In this document: positions 51,862 to 62,045 of the stretch, piece by piece | Layout: each line of letters opens with the position of its first letter | Position numbering within the stretch: position 1 is the stretch's first letter | Source of the DNA: Treponema sp. | Lineage (GTDB): Bacteria; Spirochaetota; Spirochaetia; Treponematales; Breznakiellaceae | Direction: 5' to 3' | Length of the DNA: 64,000 nt | Assembly (NCBI GenBank): GCA_009782555.1 | Contig: WRIV01000002.1 | Span: 62,001 to 126,000 of the forward strand | Made by a program: the position numbers and the translations under genes | The notes under the pieces: generated by a model | Seen by the model: the letters and a program-made list of their open reading frames with translations, nothing else | Told to the model about the DNA's origin: nothing | Databases searched by the model: none

Positions 51862-54564
51862 TCATTTTAGTCCTCTTAGGTACGATTCTATTTTGCCGGT
51901 CCTTTCTTTTGCCTCTGCAAGTTTTTGTTTTTCATTTTCGACCAATTCGGGGGGGGCGTTTTTTACAAATTCTGGGTTGGCTATCTTTTGTTCCAGCCCG
52001 GCAATAAACCCTTTGTCCCGTTCCATATTTTTTTCGAATTTTATTTTTATCGTTTTAATATCCACCGCTTCGCCCAGGTAAAGCAGAGCTTCCCAATCCG
52101 TTCCCGCCAGGCCAATCGCCCCTTCCGTTTGAATCATATTTGCCGTTCCGGGTGCTTCAAACTGAAGCGTTTCCAGTCCTGCAAGAAGTTTTACCATCTC
52201 TGCATTTTCTTTCAAAAAAGAAGAAAATTCCCCGTCTGCCTGTACAGCGGCAGAGAGTTTTTTGTCCGGCGTAACGGTACATTCGCTGCGGCAGGTTCTG
52301 ATTTGGCGCACAATATCCTGTAGAAAGGCAAAGCGCCGTTCCCCTTCGGGATCGTTGCGGTTTTCGCCGTATTCGGGATAGGGTGCATTGATCAACAGTC
52401 CGCTGCCCCCTTTACATTCGGCGGGGAGTTTGCCGTATATCTCTTCGCTAACAAAGGGGATAAGGGGATGAAGGAGTTTAAGTGATTGGACAAGCACATC
52501 CAGAAGTACCGCCGCGGCCCTGTCTTTTTCTGCGCCGGAGCTGCCGCCTTTCAGGGAAAGTTTTGTGGTCTCCACATACCAGCCGCAAAAATCGTTCCAG
52601 AAAAATTCATAGGCTGTGATGGAAGCATCGTTAAAACGGTAAGAACAAAAAGCAGCGTTCATATCCCGGGCCGCTGTATTAAGCCGTGAATAGATCCATT
52701 TGTCCACGGGAAGGAGGGAAGGGTTTTCCATCAGGTTCCGGCCCTCCAGGTTCATCAGAATATAGCGGCTGGCGTTCCAGACCTTGTTGGCAAATTTTGA
52801 TCCCAGCTTAAAGGACTCCTTGTCTACAAGAAGGTCCTGACCCTGGGCACACATAAAGGCCAGGGTGAATTTAAGGGCGTCGGCACCAAACTCGTCCACC
52901 AGTTCCAGAGGATCCAATCCATTCCCCAGACTCTTGCTCATCTTTCGGCCCTTTTTGTCCCGGATAAGGCCGTGGATATAAATATCCCGGAACGGCGCCT
53001 TGCCGGTAAATTCAAGACCAGCCATGATCATCCGAGCAACCCAGAAAAAAATGATGTCGTAGGCGGTTACAAGGGCTGTGGTGGGATAGTGGGTTTTGTA
53101 GTCCGCCGTATCGCAGGCGGGATTTTCCCAGCCCAGGGTGCTAAAGGGCCAAAGCCAGCTGGAAAACCATGTGTCCAGTACATCCGGGTCCTGATCCACC
53201 TGGGCGCCGCCGCATTTGGGACAGGCGGTAATATCCATTCGGGATACGGTCAATTCCCCGCAGACGGCACAGGTCCAGGCGGGGATCCGGTGTCCCCACC
53301 AAAGCTGGCGGCTTATGCACCAGTCCCGAATATTTTCCAGCCAATGCTGGTAAGTGTTTTCCCATTTACGGGGATAAAAGATTAATTCCCCCCGCCGCCA
53401 CGAGGCCAGGGCTTTTTCCGCCAGAGGTTTCATCCTGACAAACCACTGTTCAGAAAGGAAGGGTTCTATCACCGTATGGCAGCGGTAGCAGTGGCCCACC
53501 GCATGTTTGATCTCTTCTTCCCGAATAAAGAACCCCCCATCCTTAAGATCTTCCAGGACTTTTTCCCTGGCCTCTTTTACCGGAAGGCTCCGATATTTTA
53601 CGGGGACCTCATTATTCAGAGTTCCCTGGGGAGTAAGAATGTTGATCACCGCAAGGTTGTGACGTTTTGCCATTTCCCAGTCAGCAGGATCATGGGCGGG
53701 GGTGATTTTAACCGCCCCGGTGCCGAATTCTTTGTCCACATAGGAGTCAACGATGACCGGCAGTTCCCGATCCGCCAGAGGAAGGAGAACTTTTTTACCC
53801 TTGAGGTTTTTGTAACGCCCATCTTCGGGATGGACCGCCACAGCGGTATCCCCCAGCATCGTCTCGGGCCGGGTGGTGGCGATCTCGATATAATCCACGG
53901 TCCCGCTCCCGCCGGCTCCGGTTCCTTTGGAAACGGGATAGCGGAGATGATACATCATTCCCGGCACTTCTTCGTGATCCACCTCATCATCGGAAAGGGC
54001 GGTTCCGCAGGAACAGCACCAGTTAACCAAATAATTCCCTTTATAGAGAAGATTTCGTTCATAAAGGGAAACAAAGACTTCCCTCACGGCCCGGGAAAGA
54101 CTTTCGTCCAGGGTAAAACGTTCCCGGGACCAGTCCACCGATGCCCCAATCCTGGCAAGCTGGCGATCAATGATCGATAGATGTTCCCTGGCAACCTTCC
54201 AGGTTTCTTCCACAAATTTTTCCCGGCCCAGATCGTGGCGGGAGATTCCCTTTTCCCGAAGTTTCTTTTCCACCACATGCTGGGTGGCAATCCCCGCATG
54301 ATCGGCACCGGGCACCCAAAGGGTCTTCTCGCCCTTCATGCGGCGAAAACGGATGATAATGTCCTGGATGGTATTGTTCAGCCCGTGACCCAGGTGGAGC
54401 ACACCGGTTACATTGGGCGGAGGAATGACGATGGTAAAGGCTGCGGCTTTGCTTCCGGCATTTCTGCCTTCGGGCTTAAAAGAACCGCTTTCCTTCCATT
54501 GCGAGTAAATCCTGTCTTCAAAGGCTTTTGGATTATATGCCTTTTCCAGTTCACTTGCTTTCAT
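51862..54564 (-). CDS. valS: Valyl-tRNA synthetase
   Basis: A 900-residue class I synthetase. IPPPNVTGVLHLGHGLNNT holds the HIGH motif (about residue 50), the editing domain includes ATTRPETMLGDTAVAVHPED, and GRKMSKSLGNGLDPLELV the KMSKS loop (about 541). The C-terminal coiled-coil arm is present (QKIANPEFVKNAPPELVENE). AAGGTG precedes the ATG; ispH ends 15 bases upstream. Confidence 0.97.
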   Translation of the reverse strand: MKASELEKAYNPKAFEDRIYSQWKESGSFKPEGRNAGSKAAAFTIVIPPPNVTGVLHLGHGLNNTIQDIIIRFRRMKGEKTLWVPGADHAGIATQHVVEKKLREKGISRHDLGREKFVEETWKVAREHLSIIDRQLARIGASVDWSRERFTLDESLSRAVREVFVSLYERNLLYKGNYLVNWCCSCGTALSDDEVDHEEVPGMMYHLRYPVSKGTGAGGSGTVDYIEIATTRPETMLGDTAVAVHPEDGRYKNLKGKKVLLPLADRELPVIVDSYVDKEFGTGAVKITPAHDPADWEMAKRHNLAVINILTPQGTLNNEVPVKYRSLPVKEAREKVLEDLKDGGFFIREEEIKHAVGHCYRCHTVIEPFLSEQWFVRMKPLAEKALASWRRGELIFYPRKWENTYQHWLENIRDWCISRQLWWGHRIPAWTCAVCGELTVSRMDITACPKCGGAQVDQDPDVLDTWFSSWLWPFSTLGWENPACDTADYKTHYPTTALVTAYDIIFFWVARMIMAGLEFTGKAPFRDIYIHGLIRDKKGRKMSKSLGNGLDPLELVDEFGADALKFTLAFMCAQGQDLLVDKESFKLGSKFANKVWNASRYILMNLEGRNLMENPSLLPVDKWIYSRLNTAARDMNAAFCSYRFNDASITAYEFFWNDFCGWYVETTKLSLKGGSSGAEKDRAAAVLLDVLVQSLKLLHPLIPFVSEEIYGKLPAECKGGSGLLINAPYPEYGENRNDPEGERRFAFLQDIVRQIRTCRSECTVTPDKKLSAAVQADGEFSSFLKENAEMVKLLAGLETLQFEAPGTANMIQTEGAIGLAGTDWEALLYLGEAVDIKTIKIKFEKNMERDKGFIAGLEQKIANPEFVKNAPPELVENEKQKLAEAKERTGKIESYLRGLK

Positions 54565-54579
54565 TTTTCACCTTGTTTA

Positions 54580-55509
54580 CTATAACAATGCCCGTTCTAT
54601 TTCATCAATTACACTGTCCGGGGTGGAAGCACCGGCACTAAGGCCGATAACATTAAAAGCCTTGGCTTCTTCAGGTAAATCGGACACAGATTCCGCAAGC
54701 CATGCAGGTTTGCCGCAGCTCTGGGCAATAGAAAGAAGCCGCCTGGTATTGGCGGATTCCTTTCCCCCGGCAATAACCACGGCTTCCGCCGCCGAACAAA
54801 GTTCTCGCAGGGCATCCTGTCTGTCCCTAGTGGCGCCGCAGATCGTATTTTTTACTTCCAGATCGGGAAAATGCCTTTTGACTGCCTCCGCAATGGAATT
54901 GTATTCACCCTCGGAAATAGTACTCTGGCCGATTAGGGCAGTCTTGACCGGAAGTGTTTTCCCGCCTGCGGTTTCCCGTAGTTCCCGGGCGGAGCTATCC
55001 GCTTCTTCGGGGTTTCCTACAATGATGCAGGGTGTTTCCGATGTTTCCGATCCTTCCAAACAATAACCATAAATTCCCTTTACTTCCGCATGATCCTTTT
55101 CTCCGGCCAGAAAAGCCCGGTATCCTTTTTTTGCCAGTGCCAGAGCGGCGTTTTGAATGGCCTTGACCCGGGGGCAGGTGGCGTTGATGATCTGCGCTCC
55201 CCGTTCACGGAGTACTTGTTCTATCCCGGGGCTTACCCCATGGGCGCGGATGATTACCACCGATCCGCTAAGGGGCTTGAGAAAACCGGCGCCGTCGGTG
55301 CCGGCAAAAAGGTCCGCTTCTTCCAGGATAATTATACCCTGTTTTGCCAGGGATGCAAGAACCTGGGGGTTGTGAATCAGGGGACCCATGGTATAGATAG
55401 AAGATCCGGCCTGGGGGGAGGGGGCAGCAGAAACCGCCGCGGCAGCCATTTCCACCGCCCGGCGCACGCCCATGCAGAATCCTAAAACCCTTGCCCTAAT
55501 TATCTTCAT
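54580..55509 (-). CDS. ispH: HMB-PP reductase (IspH/LytB)
   Basis: Last enzyme of the MEP isoprenoid pathway, a [4Fe-4S] protein. The three cluster cysteines lie in VLGFCMGVRRAVEMA, INATCPRVKAIQNA and KNTICGATRDRQDALREL; GPLIHNPQVLASL supplies a substrate histidine. 309 residues. It is the fourth gene of the run yajC-secD-secF-ispH-valS. Confidence 0.95.
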   Translation of the reverse strand: MKIIRARVLGFCMGVRRAVEMAAAAVSAAPSPQAGSSIYTMGPLIHNPQVLASLAKQGIIILEEADLFAGTDGAGFLKPLSGSVVIIRAHGVSPGIEQVLRERGAQIINATCPRVKAIQNAALALAKKGYRAFLAGEKDHAEVKGIYGYCLEGSETSETPCIIVGNPEEADSSARELRETAGGKTLPVKTALIGQSTISEGEYNSIAEAVKRHFPDLEVKNTICGATRDRQDALRELCSAAEAVVIAGGKESANTRRLLSIAQSCGKPAWLAESVSDLPEEAKAFNVIGLSAGASTPDSVIDEIERALL

Positions 55510-55531
55510 GCCGGAGAAACCCGCGCAGCGG

Positions 55532-56752
55532 CTACGTTTTTACCGTTTTATTTTCTATGGTTTTACGATTAATCTTTTTTTCCCAAAGAAATACAATTCC
55601 GCCGGCGATAAAGATTGTGGAATACACCCCAGAAACAAGACCTACCAGCAAAGCCAGGGCAAAGTCTTTCATCGATCCGGTGGTAAAAACATAGAGCGAA
55701 ATCACCGCCAGCATGGTAGTCAAGGTTGTGATAAAGGTCCGGTTTAAAGTTTCGGTGACGGCCCGGTTAAGGACTGTTTCAAAATCTTCATCGGGATAAA
55801 TTCTGATGTTTTCCCGAATCCGGTCAAAGACAACGACCGTATCGTTGATGGAATAACCCAGGATCGTCAGAATTGCCGCAATGGTAGTGGTGTTGAATTC
55901 CATCCTGGACCAGACAATAAAAGCAACCATGATAAGGGCATCGTGAATAATCCCAATCACCGCCCCGACTGCGTACTGAAATTTAAATCGTATGGCGGCA
56001 TAGAACAGGATCAGCAACAAGGTTCCCCCCAAAAGCCACACTGCCTGATCTGCCAGGTTTTTGGAAAACCGCGAACCCACATAGTTGGAACTGGTAACCG
56101 CCGCCGATCCCGGGCCAAAATAATTTTCCAAGGCAATACCAATATCGGCGGAATTAAAATTTGCCCCGATATCACTGTCCTGCATACGGACTAAAAAGCG
56201 CCGTTCCACTGGATCGCCCAATACCTGTACCGCCGGAGTCCCAAAAGAAGCAAGGGCGGAACGCAGTTCGTCCAGGGGAACCAGATCGGCGCCCATGGGA
56301 AGGTAATGAATCCAGTAGCTTTCCATATTGGAGGACGGTAAAACCGGAGAAACCTGGGCGTCCAGCACCAGAACTCTAAAGGGAGTAGAGACCGATACCG
56401 CGGGGGTGGCAGAAATACCTTCTATTTGATTTACCGCCAGGGCAAAGGCACCAACAGTATTGTAATCGGAGAGAAGGTATTGGGCGGTAAATCCTTGAAC
56501 TCCTACGCCTGATATGGTAATGGAGAGGGCGGTATTGTTCAGGGAAATCATGGCGTTACCCGGCCCATCGTAGGACAGACTGAATCCCCGGGGGGCAAGC
56601 TGGACTTCCTGTATAAGACCGGCCCGGAAATCAATCCCCATATTAAAGCCGCCTTTAAACACATATCCTGCCAGGCCGGAAATGATCAAAGCCAGGGAAA
56701 AAACCGCTGCGGGAATAAAGAAGTGGGAAAAGGAAATTATCCGCCTCATCAT
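55532..56752 (-). CDS. secF: Protein translocase subunit SecF
   Basis: RND-like membrane partner of SecD that pulls preproteins across using the proton gradient. FNMGIDFRAGLIQEVQL after TM1 is the SecF start pattern, and the C-terminal five-helix unit includes ILTILGYSINDTVVVFDRIREN. At 406 residues it is longer than most SecF, with an enlarged first periplasmic domain. The start overlaps the secD stop (ATGA). Confidence 0.95.
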   Translation of the reverse strand: MMRRIISFSHFFIPAAVFSLALIISGLAGYVFKGGFNMGIDFRAGLIQEVQLAPRGFSLSYDGPGNAMISLNNTALSITISGVGVQGFTAQYLLSDYNTVGAFALAVNQIEGISATPAVSVSTPFRVLVLDAQVSPVLPSSNMESYWIHYLPMGADLVPLDELRSALASFGTPAVQVLGDPVERRFLVRMQDSDIGANFNSADIGIALENYFGPGSAAVTSSNYVGSRFSKNLADQAVWLLGGTLLLILFYAAIRFKFQYAVGAVIGIIHDALIMVAFIVWSRMEFNTTTIAAILTILGYSINDTVVVFDRIRENIRIYPDEDFETVLNRAVTETLNRTFITTLTTMLAVISLYVFTTGSMKDFALALLVGLVSGVYSTIFIAGGIVFLWEKKINRKTIENKTVKT

Positions 56753-58509
56753 ACCCCCCCGGCCCGGATACTGCCCTGGGCCTCCGGATCCTGCTTAATA
56801 AACCAGCTAACCCGCAGTTTTTTTGTTCCCATTACATCGGTGCTGAAGTCAAAGAGAAGCCGGGAAACAAAGAGAGCGGTAAAGACCGAAGAAAAAATCC
56901 CGATGGACAGGGATACCGCAAAACCCTTGATGGGGCCGGTTCCCAACTGCGAAAGGAAAAGGGCGGCAATAAGGGTGGTGATATTGGAATCCATGATCGC
57001 CCAAAAGGCCTTGTTAAAGCCCGCATCAATTACAGCCCGGCGGCTCTTGCCCAGCCGCTGTTCTTCCTTCATCCTTTCAAAAATAATCACGTTGGCATCC
57101 ACCGCCATGCCGATGGTTAGGATGAACCCCGCAATACTGGGCAAGGTTAATGTATAGTTAAACGCTGAAAGGATGCTGAACATAAAATAGATGTTCAATA
57201 TTTGGGCCACCACCGCGTTGATCCCCGCGGTCCGGTAATAGATGAGCATAAAGATCAGTACCATCGCAAGACCCCCCAAGAGGGCATAGAGCCCTTGGGC
57301 AATCGTATCCGCCCCCAAAGAAGGGCCGATGGACTGCTGACTGACCACGTTGAGTTTTACCGGCAGGGAAGCACTTCTTAAAGTGGCGGCAAGGTTGTTT
57401 GCTTCTTCGGCGTTGAAACTGCCGGATATTCTTACCGAATCACGGAGAGGCTGCCGAATCGTTGGATAGCTTTTTATGCGGTTGTTCATTATAATAGCTA
57501 GGTTTTTTCCAGTGTTGGCGGAAGTGAATTCATAAAAAATATCTCCCCCCGCTGAATCAAGCGAAAAAGACACCCCCAAATCACCCATCTTGTCATCTCG
57601 ATCAACATTGACCCGCTGGATATGACTGCCGTCCAGTCCTATTTCTTTTTCTACCGCTTTGTATTCGACAAATTCATCCAGCCCAAAATGATCTTTTTTA
57701 TAAACCCCAAATACCAGCGTATCGTCGGGGATCACACCTTGGACAGGAAGTGTTCCGTCTTCGTTGGGAACCACACCGGGATTTGCCCTAAGGTAATTTG
57801 TAAATATCTGGGTTGCTTCCGGATCAACCAGATGGAATGTAAGCCCCCCAGACTCCATAATGATCGACTTGATTTTTTCCGGTTCCTGGGCACCGGGAAT
57901 TTCAACATAAATTTGATCCGCCCCCTGCCGGCGGATTACCGGTTCGGTAAGGCCAAAACGATCCACCCGGCCATTTAATACTTCTAGTGTCTGCTCAAAC
58001 AGGATGTTCATTTCCTGGTCGGTTAAGGATCTGCCGGACTGGGCACGAAAGGTTTCGTTTAGTCCGTCCATATCGCCCTGGAGTACAATGGAAAGCCCCC
58101 CGGAAAGATCCAGTCCCAGTTGGACGGAGTTTTGCTGAAGTCTCTTTAGTTTTAGGATTTTGTCCGCATAATGAGACTCGATCATAAACTGAACGTCCAG
58201 GCGGGGAAAGATTTTTTTGATCGCCGCTGCATCCCAGACTGTAGGAGGGCGGCTGCCCTTATAAGCTTTTTTTGCCGCATCCGACAGGAATTCAAGGCCC
58301 TCCGGAAGATCATTTTGGGCGGCGTTCAGCCTTTGCAGATCCTGTTCTGCGGTCTTGCGGGCATAGTCCCGAATCTGCTCCAGGGACCCCATGGCCAGGG
58401 TCTGTTCTTCGGCGGGAACAAAAAAGTACCACCGGATCGTCGGGCTGATAAAGAGAAAACAAACACCTATCACCAGAAGAACAATAATAAACCGGTTCCG
58501 CTTTCTCAT
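56749..58509 (-). CDS. secD: Protein translocase subunit SecD
   Basis: A 586-residue membrane protein. TM1 is followed by QLGLDLSGGLSIVLQGDMDG (SecD signature), the periplasmic P1 domain with VDRFGLTEPVIRRQGADQIY, and the helical unit with GFILTIGMAVDANVIIFERM. It lies in the yajC-secD-secF order, two bases after yajC. Confidence 0.96.
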   Translation of the reverse strand: MRKRNRFIIVLLVIGVCFLFISPTIRWYFFVPAEEQTLAMGSLEQIRDYARKTAEQDLQRLNAAQNDLPEGLEFLSDAAKKAYKGSRPPTVWDAAAIKKIFPRLDVQFMIESHYADKILKLKRLQQNSVQLGLDLSGGLSIVLQGDMDGLNETFRAQSGRSLTDQEMNILFEQTLEVLNGRVDRFGLTEPVIRRQGADQIYVEIPGAQEPEKIKSIIMESGGLTFHLVDPEATQIFTNYLRANPGVVPNEDGTLPVQGVIPDDTLVFGVYKKDHFGLDEFVEYKAVEKEIGLDGSHIQRVNVDRDDKMGDLGVSFSLDSAGGDIFYEFTSANTGKNLAIIMNNRIKSYPTIRQPLRDSVRISGSFNAEEANNLAATLRSASLPVKLNVVSQQSIGPSLGADTIAQGLYALLGGLAMVLIFMLIYYRTAGINAVVAQILNIYFMFSILSAFNYTLTLPSIAGFILTIGMAVDANVIIFERMKEEQRLGKSRRAVIDAGFNKAFWAIMDSNITTLIAALFLSQLGTGPIKGFAVSLSIGIFSSVFTALFVSRLLFDFSTDVMGTKKLRVSWFIKQDPEAQGSIRAGGV

Positions 58510-58511
58510 TA

Positions 58512-58874
58512 TCAGTCAGCGCTCTCTTCGCCTTCTCCCTTGCCGGCGGTTGTTATCGAAGCAATGGCGCTTCTGTTGAATTCAACCTTGCAATTATCGT
58601 CCACTTTTAAAAGCACTGTGTTTTCCTTTACGGTCTGAACAACCCCATGCAAACCCCCGATGGTTACCACCCGGTCGCCTTTTTTTAGATCCGCCAGCAT
58701 ACGCTGGGTTTCTTTTTGCTTTTTTTTCTGGGGCCGTATCATAAGAAAATACATAATGCCAAAAATCGCAGCGAGGGGCAAAAGATTCATAAACGGCGAC
58801 GGACCATCGGTACTCCCAGGGGGTGGATTGCCGCCGGACGCGGCTAAGAGCAGGAAAGAAACAAAATTGTTCAT
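58512..58874 (-). CDS. yajC: SecYEG accessory protein YajC
   Basis: A 120-residue single-pass membrane protein: NLLPLAAIFGIMYFLMIRPQ followed by the basic KKKQKETQRMLADLKKGDRV and VVTIGGLHGVVQTVKENTV. First gene of the secDF operon; AAGGACGG precedes the ATG. Confidence 0.95.
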   Translation of the reverse strand: MNNFVSFLLLAASGGNPPPGSTDGPSPFMNLLPLAAIFGIMYFLMIRPQKKKQKETQRMLADLKKGDRVVTIGGLHGVVQTVKENTVLLKVDDNCKVEFNRSAIASITTAGKGEGEESAD

Positions 58875-58976
58875 AAACCGTCCTTAAAATAATTAGTAAA
58901 AAAAGCGTACCATAGAAAAAAGGAGAAGATCAAGTTCCAGCGATGCCATGGCAAAAAAACCAATAATTATTTTTAA

Positions 58977-58988
58977 CCATATATATGG
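58977..58988. repeat. AT-rich perfect palindrome CCATATATATGG
   Basis: A 12-bp palindrome within an AT-rich stretch that also holds near-copies (TATATGGTATACATATAT downstream). It lies in the 279-base gap between yajC and the frameshifted MCP, which holds no gene I can support. A role as a protein-binding site is possible. Confidence 0.4.
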
Positions 58989-59110
58989 TATACATATATT
59001 AAGCATAATATATGGCGATAACCGCTCATAAGCAGTAATCCCATGATTACCAAAAACTCTTCCAAAAAAGAGCCGTTTCTGTAATAATGAAACCGTCCCG
59101 GAAATTTTAA

Positions 59111-59138
59111 CATTCCAAAGGAATGGGGATGGTATGAT
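59111..59138 (+). promoter_or_regulatory. MCP promoter with overlapping palindrome
   Basis: TATGAT (59133-59138) is the likely -10. The palindrome CATTCC-AAA-GGAATG (59111-59125) covers the -35 position, as a repressor or activator site would. The message would have a very short leader with AAGGAG before the ATG at 59154. Confidence 0.5.
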
Positions 59139-59153
59139 AACAAGGAGCATATT

Positions 59154-61254
59154 ATGGCAATCCGTACTTCAATAAGGCGCAGATTAATGCTCTTTTCGCT
59201 TATTTTATTTCTGGTGATTTTTATCGGCGGAAGCACAGCTTTTATTCTTTCCACATGGCAGATTGCCCATATCAACGCGGGGCAGGAACTGGCGCGGGCG
59301 GTGGAAATTGAGCGGATCAAACTGGAATCGTCTGTAAACAGCGAAATTACCGTGGCCCTAAAAATGGCCGATTCTCCAATTATTCAGGCATACTTCGCCA
59401 ATCCCGGAGATCCGGAACTGGAAAAAATCGCTTTTAGCGAAATTGGCGGGTATCGCAGGGCTTTTGCAAGTAATTCGGTTTTCTGGGTTAATGACGCAGA
59501 CAAAAAGTTTTATTCCGATGATGCCTATGCCTTTACGCTTGATGTTGATGACCCCAATAATTATTGGTATTTAATGACATTGTAATGAAACGGAACGCTA
59601 TAATTTTAATATAAATTATAACCCCGACCTCGATGTTACAAATCTTTGGATCAACGCGCCTGTTTTTGATTCCTCCCATAGACCCATTGGCATTTTAGGA
59701 ACCGGTGTCGACCTGTCAGTATTTATCCATGCCATGTACGATGACTATACAGGCAATGCAGATCTGTACTTTTTTAACGCAGAAGGCGAAATAACAGGCG
59801 CAAAAGATTCTTCGCTCGTGGCCGACAAGGTTCTTGTAGAAAAAGAATTTGGCACCATTGGCGCAGAAATTATTGCCAAGTCCAAGCTAATGAACTCCAT
59901 GGAGATTCAATATTTTGATATGCCCGGAGAAGTAGCCGCCCTTGGCAAGGTCCCCACCCTGGACTGGCATATTGCCGCTATTCTTCCCATAACCATTGCC
60001 GATTCCCTGAACAGCAGCATGACGGTAATTTTTACAGCGATGATGGCAATTATCGCCGCAATTTTCATCATCTTCTATGTGTTTATTACCTGGCTAATGA
60101 AACCTCTTAACGTAATGGTGTCAACTCTTGACCAAATTTCCGCCGATTGGGATATGACCCGGCGGCTTAATGTCAGACAGAAAGACGAGATAGGAAATTT
60201 GGGAGATTTTTTTAACCTTACTTTTGATAAATTCGGAGGGCTCCTTAGGGGCATCAAAAATAAAGCTTTTACCCTTTCAGATACCGGCGACGAATTGAGC
60301 GCCACCATGGATGAAACCTCCCGGGCAATTACAAAAATTGATGCAGAAATCCAGAAAATGCGGAAAATGGTGTTATCCCAAGTTGATGAAGTAAACGGCT
60401 CGGTGGCATCAATGGAACGGATTATCGCGGGACTGGTCAGTCTTAACAGCCAAATCACCATCCAGGCGGAAAGTGTATCACAGTCCTCGGCGGCTATTGA
60501 ACAGATGCTGGCAAGTATAGGTTCAGTAACAGAAACCTTGATGAAGAATTCAACAAACATCAGTTCTTTGGCGGAATCTTCTGAAGCCGGGCGAAGCGGC
60601 CTGCAAAAAGTTTCCGAGGACATTCAGGAGATCGCCCGTGAGTCGGAGGGGCTCTTGGAGATTAATTCGGTAATGCAGAACATTGCCAGCCAGACTAATC
60701 TTCTTTCCATGAACGCCGCCATCGAAGCAGCTCATGCCGGGGATTCAGGAAAGGGTTTTGCCGTAGTAGCGGACGAGATCCGCAAATTGGCGGAAAATTC
60801 CAGTACTCAATCAAAAACCATCAGTGCCGTACTTAAAAAAATAAAAACCTCTATTGACGCCATCACTATGTCCACCAGTGTTGTGCTGGGACGTTTTAGC
60901 ACTATTGAGCAGGAAGTAAAAACGGTGTCAAATCAAGAAACACAGATACGCTGCGCGATGCAGGAACAGGAAACCGGCAGCCAAAAAATTCTGGAAGCGG
61001 TTATGCGGCTTAATTCAGTTACCGGCGAGGTTCAGCGCGCTTCTTCCGATATGTCGCTTACCAGCAAAGATGTGTTAAAGCAAAGTACCAAGCTTAAACA
61101 GATTAGCGGTAATGTGGCGGGTGAAATGGATGATGTAACACAGAACGCTGAAATGATCACCAGCGCCGTTACCCGTGTGCTGGAAATAAGCCAGGAAAAC
61201 AAAGAGAATATCAGCAGCCTGACTTCCGATATCGCCCGGTTTAAGGTTGAATGA
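59154..61254 (+). pseudogene. MCP gene with single frameshift in the sensor domain
   Basis: Treponeme-type chemoreceptor: TM1 (LMLFSLILFLVIFIGGSTAF), dCache sensor, TM2 (near 60030-60090), HAMP and signalling hairpin with tip [20 protein letters not shown]. The reading frame stops at TAA 59583-59585 after NNYWYLMTL and resumes in another frame with [15 protein letters not shown]. Inserting one base there (TTG TAT AAT GAA) would restore a continuous Cache domain, so a base was lost or miscalled. The second part has an internal ATG at 59734 but no membrane-proximal start, and would lack half the sensor if made alone. Confidence 0.8.
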
Positions 61255-61314
61255 CAAGCCGAAAATTCAAATTTTATCCGGAGCAGCACCATGTATAATC
61301 TTGACAAACACAGC

Positions 61315-61935
61315 TCAATTTAACAGTCTGTTTGCCTCATTAACTTTCGCATTATTGTAGTCATCGAAAAATTTTTTTAGTTTTTCATCAATCCATTTTT
61401 TATCAACAAATATCAAATGCTTTAATATTAGCTTTTTTGCTGCTCCTGATCCCTGGGTAATACTCTGCAGCACTATATATCTATTGGCATCGCCGGCAAA
61501 TAATTCTAAAATATTGTCTTCGTCTTTGTTCTCTGTCTTCCACTGGTATTTTCTTGGTTCTCCATATCTTATTACAATATCATCCCTGCTGATCGCGGGG
61601 CTGTTTAAATCCATATGATAAATACTGATGGCCGTTAATTTATTGTTTTCAAAATAAAATGCAATGTTTTCATCATATAATTGCCGCTCGTTTCTTGCAC
61701 TGCTGAAAACAACGGGCCTAATAATCCTTCCGTCAACAATATAGTTTTTTGAATAAGCTATTATATCGAAAATCACATCGGAAAACCTGGTTACATTATT
61801 CACCGGCAATAACCGGCTGCTGTTCTGGGCTACTTCTGCAACAGTCATCCCCCATTTATAATTTCTGTAGGCATCCTGAGCATAACTGTCTGCCAAAACG
61901 CAAAACAAGAAGGTCAACAATAAATATTTTTTCAT
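61315..61935 (-). CDS. Exported hypothetical protein
   Basis: A 206-residue protein with a signal peptide (KKYLLLTFLFCVLADSYAQ). The mature start DAYRNYKWGMTVAEVAQNSS resembles small periplasmic proteins that share a WGM-E pattern. The body is a mixed beta fold (VIRYGEPRKYQWKTENKDED). I cannot name a function. The start is ATG 61935 with GAGGGG upstream. Base composition is AT-rich, like the rest of 61300-63450. It converges on the frameshifted MCP. Confidence 0.75.
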   Translation of the reverse strand: MKKYLLLTFLFCVLADSYAQDAYRNYKWGMTVAEVAQNSSRLLPVNNVTRFSDVIFDIIAYSKNYIVDGRIIRPVVFSSARNERQLYDENIAFYFENNKLTAISIYHMDLNSPAISRDDIVIRYGEPRKYQWKTENKDEDNILELFAGDANRYIVLQSITQGSGAAKKLILKHLIFVDKKWIDEKLKKFFDDYNNAKVNEANRLLN

Positions 61936-62045
61936 TACCAAAATCCCCTCTGGTTTATTGGCAGGATGCAGGTTTCATTTTGCCAAAAAAACAATGCACC
62001 ATGCTACCCTGTTTTGCCTTTTATGTGAAGAGTGAGTACAGGGCA

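Noticed and set aside
58893-59150. Minus-strand open frame of 85 codons upstream of yajC
   Set aside because: No ribosome-binding site, covers the MCP promoter palindromes, and the translation looks like random AT-rich sequence.
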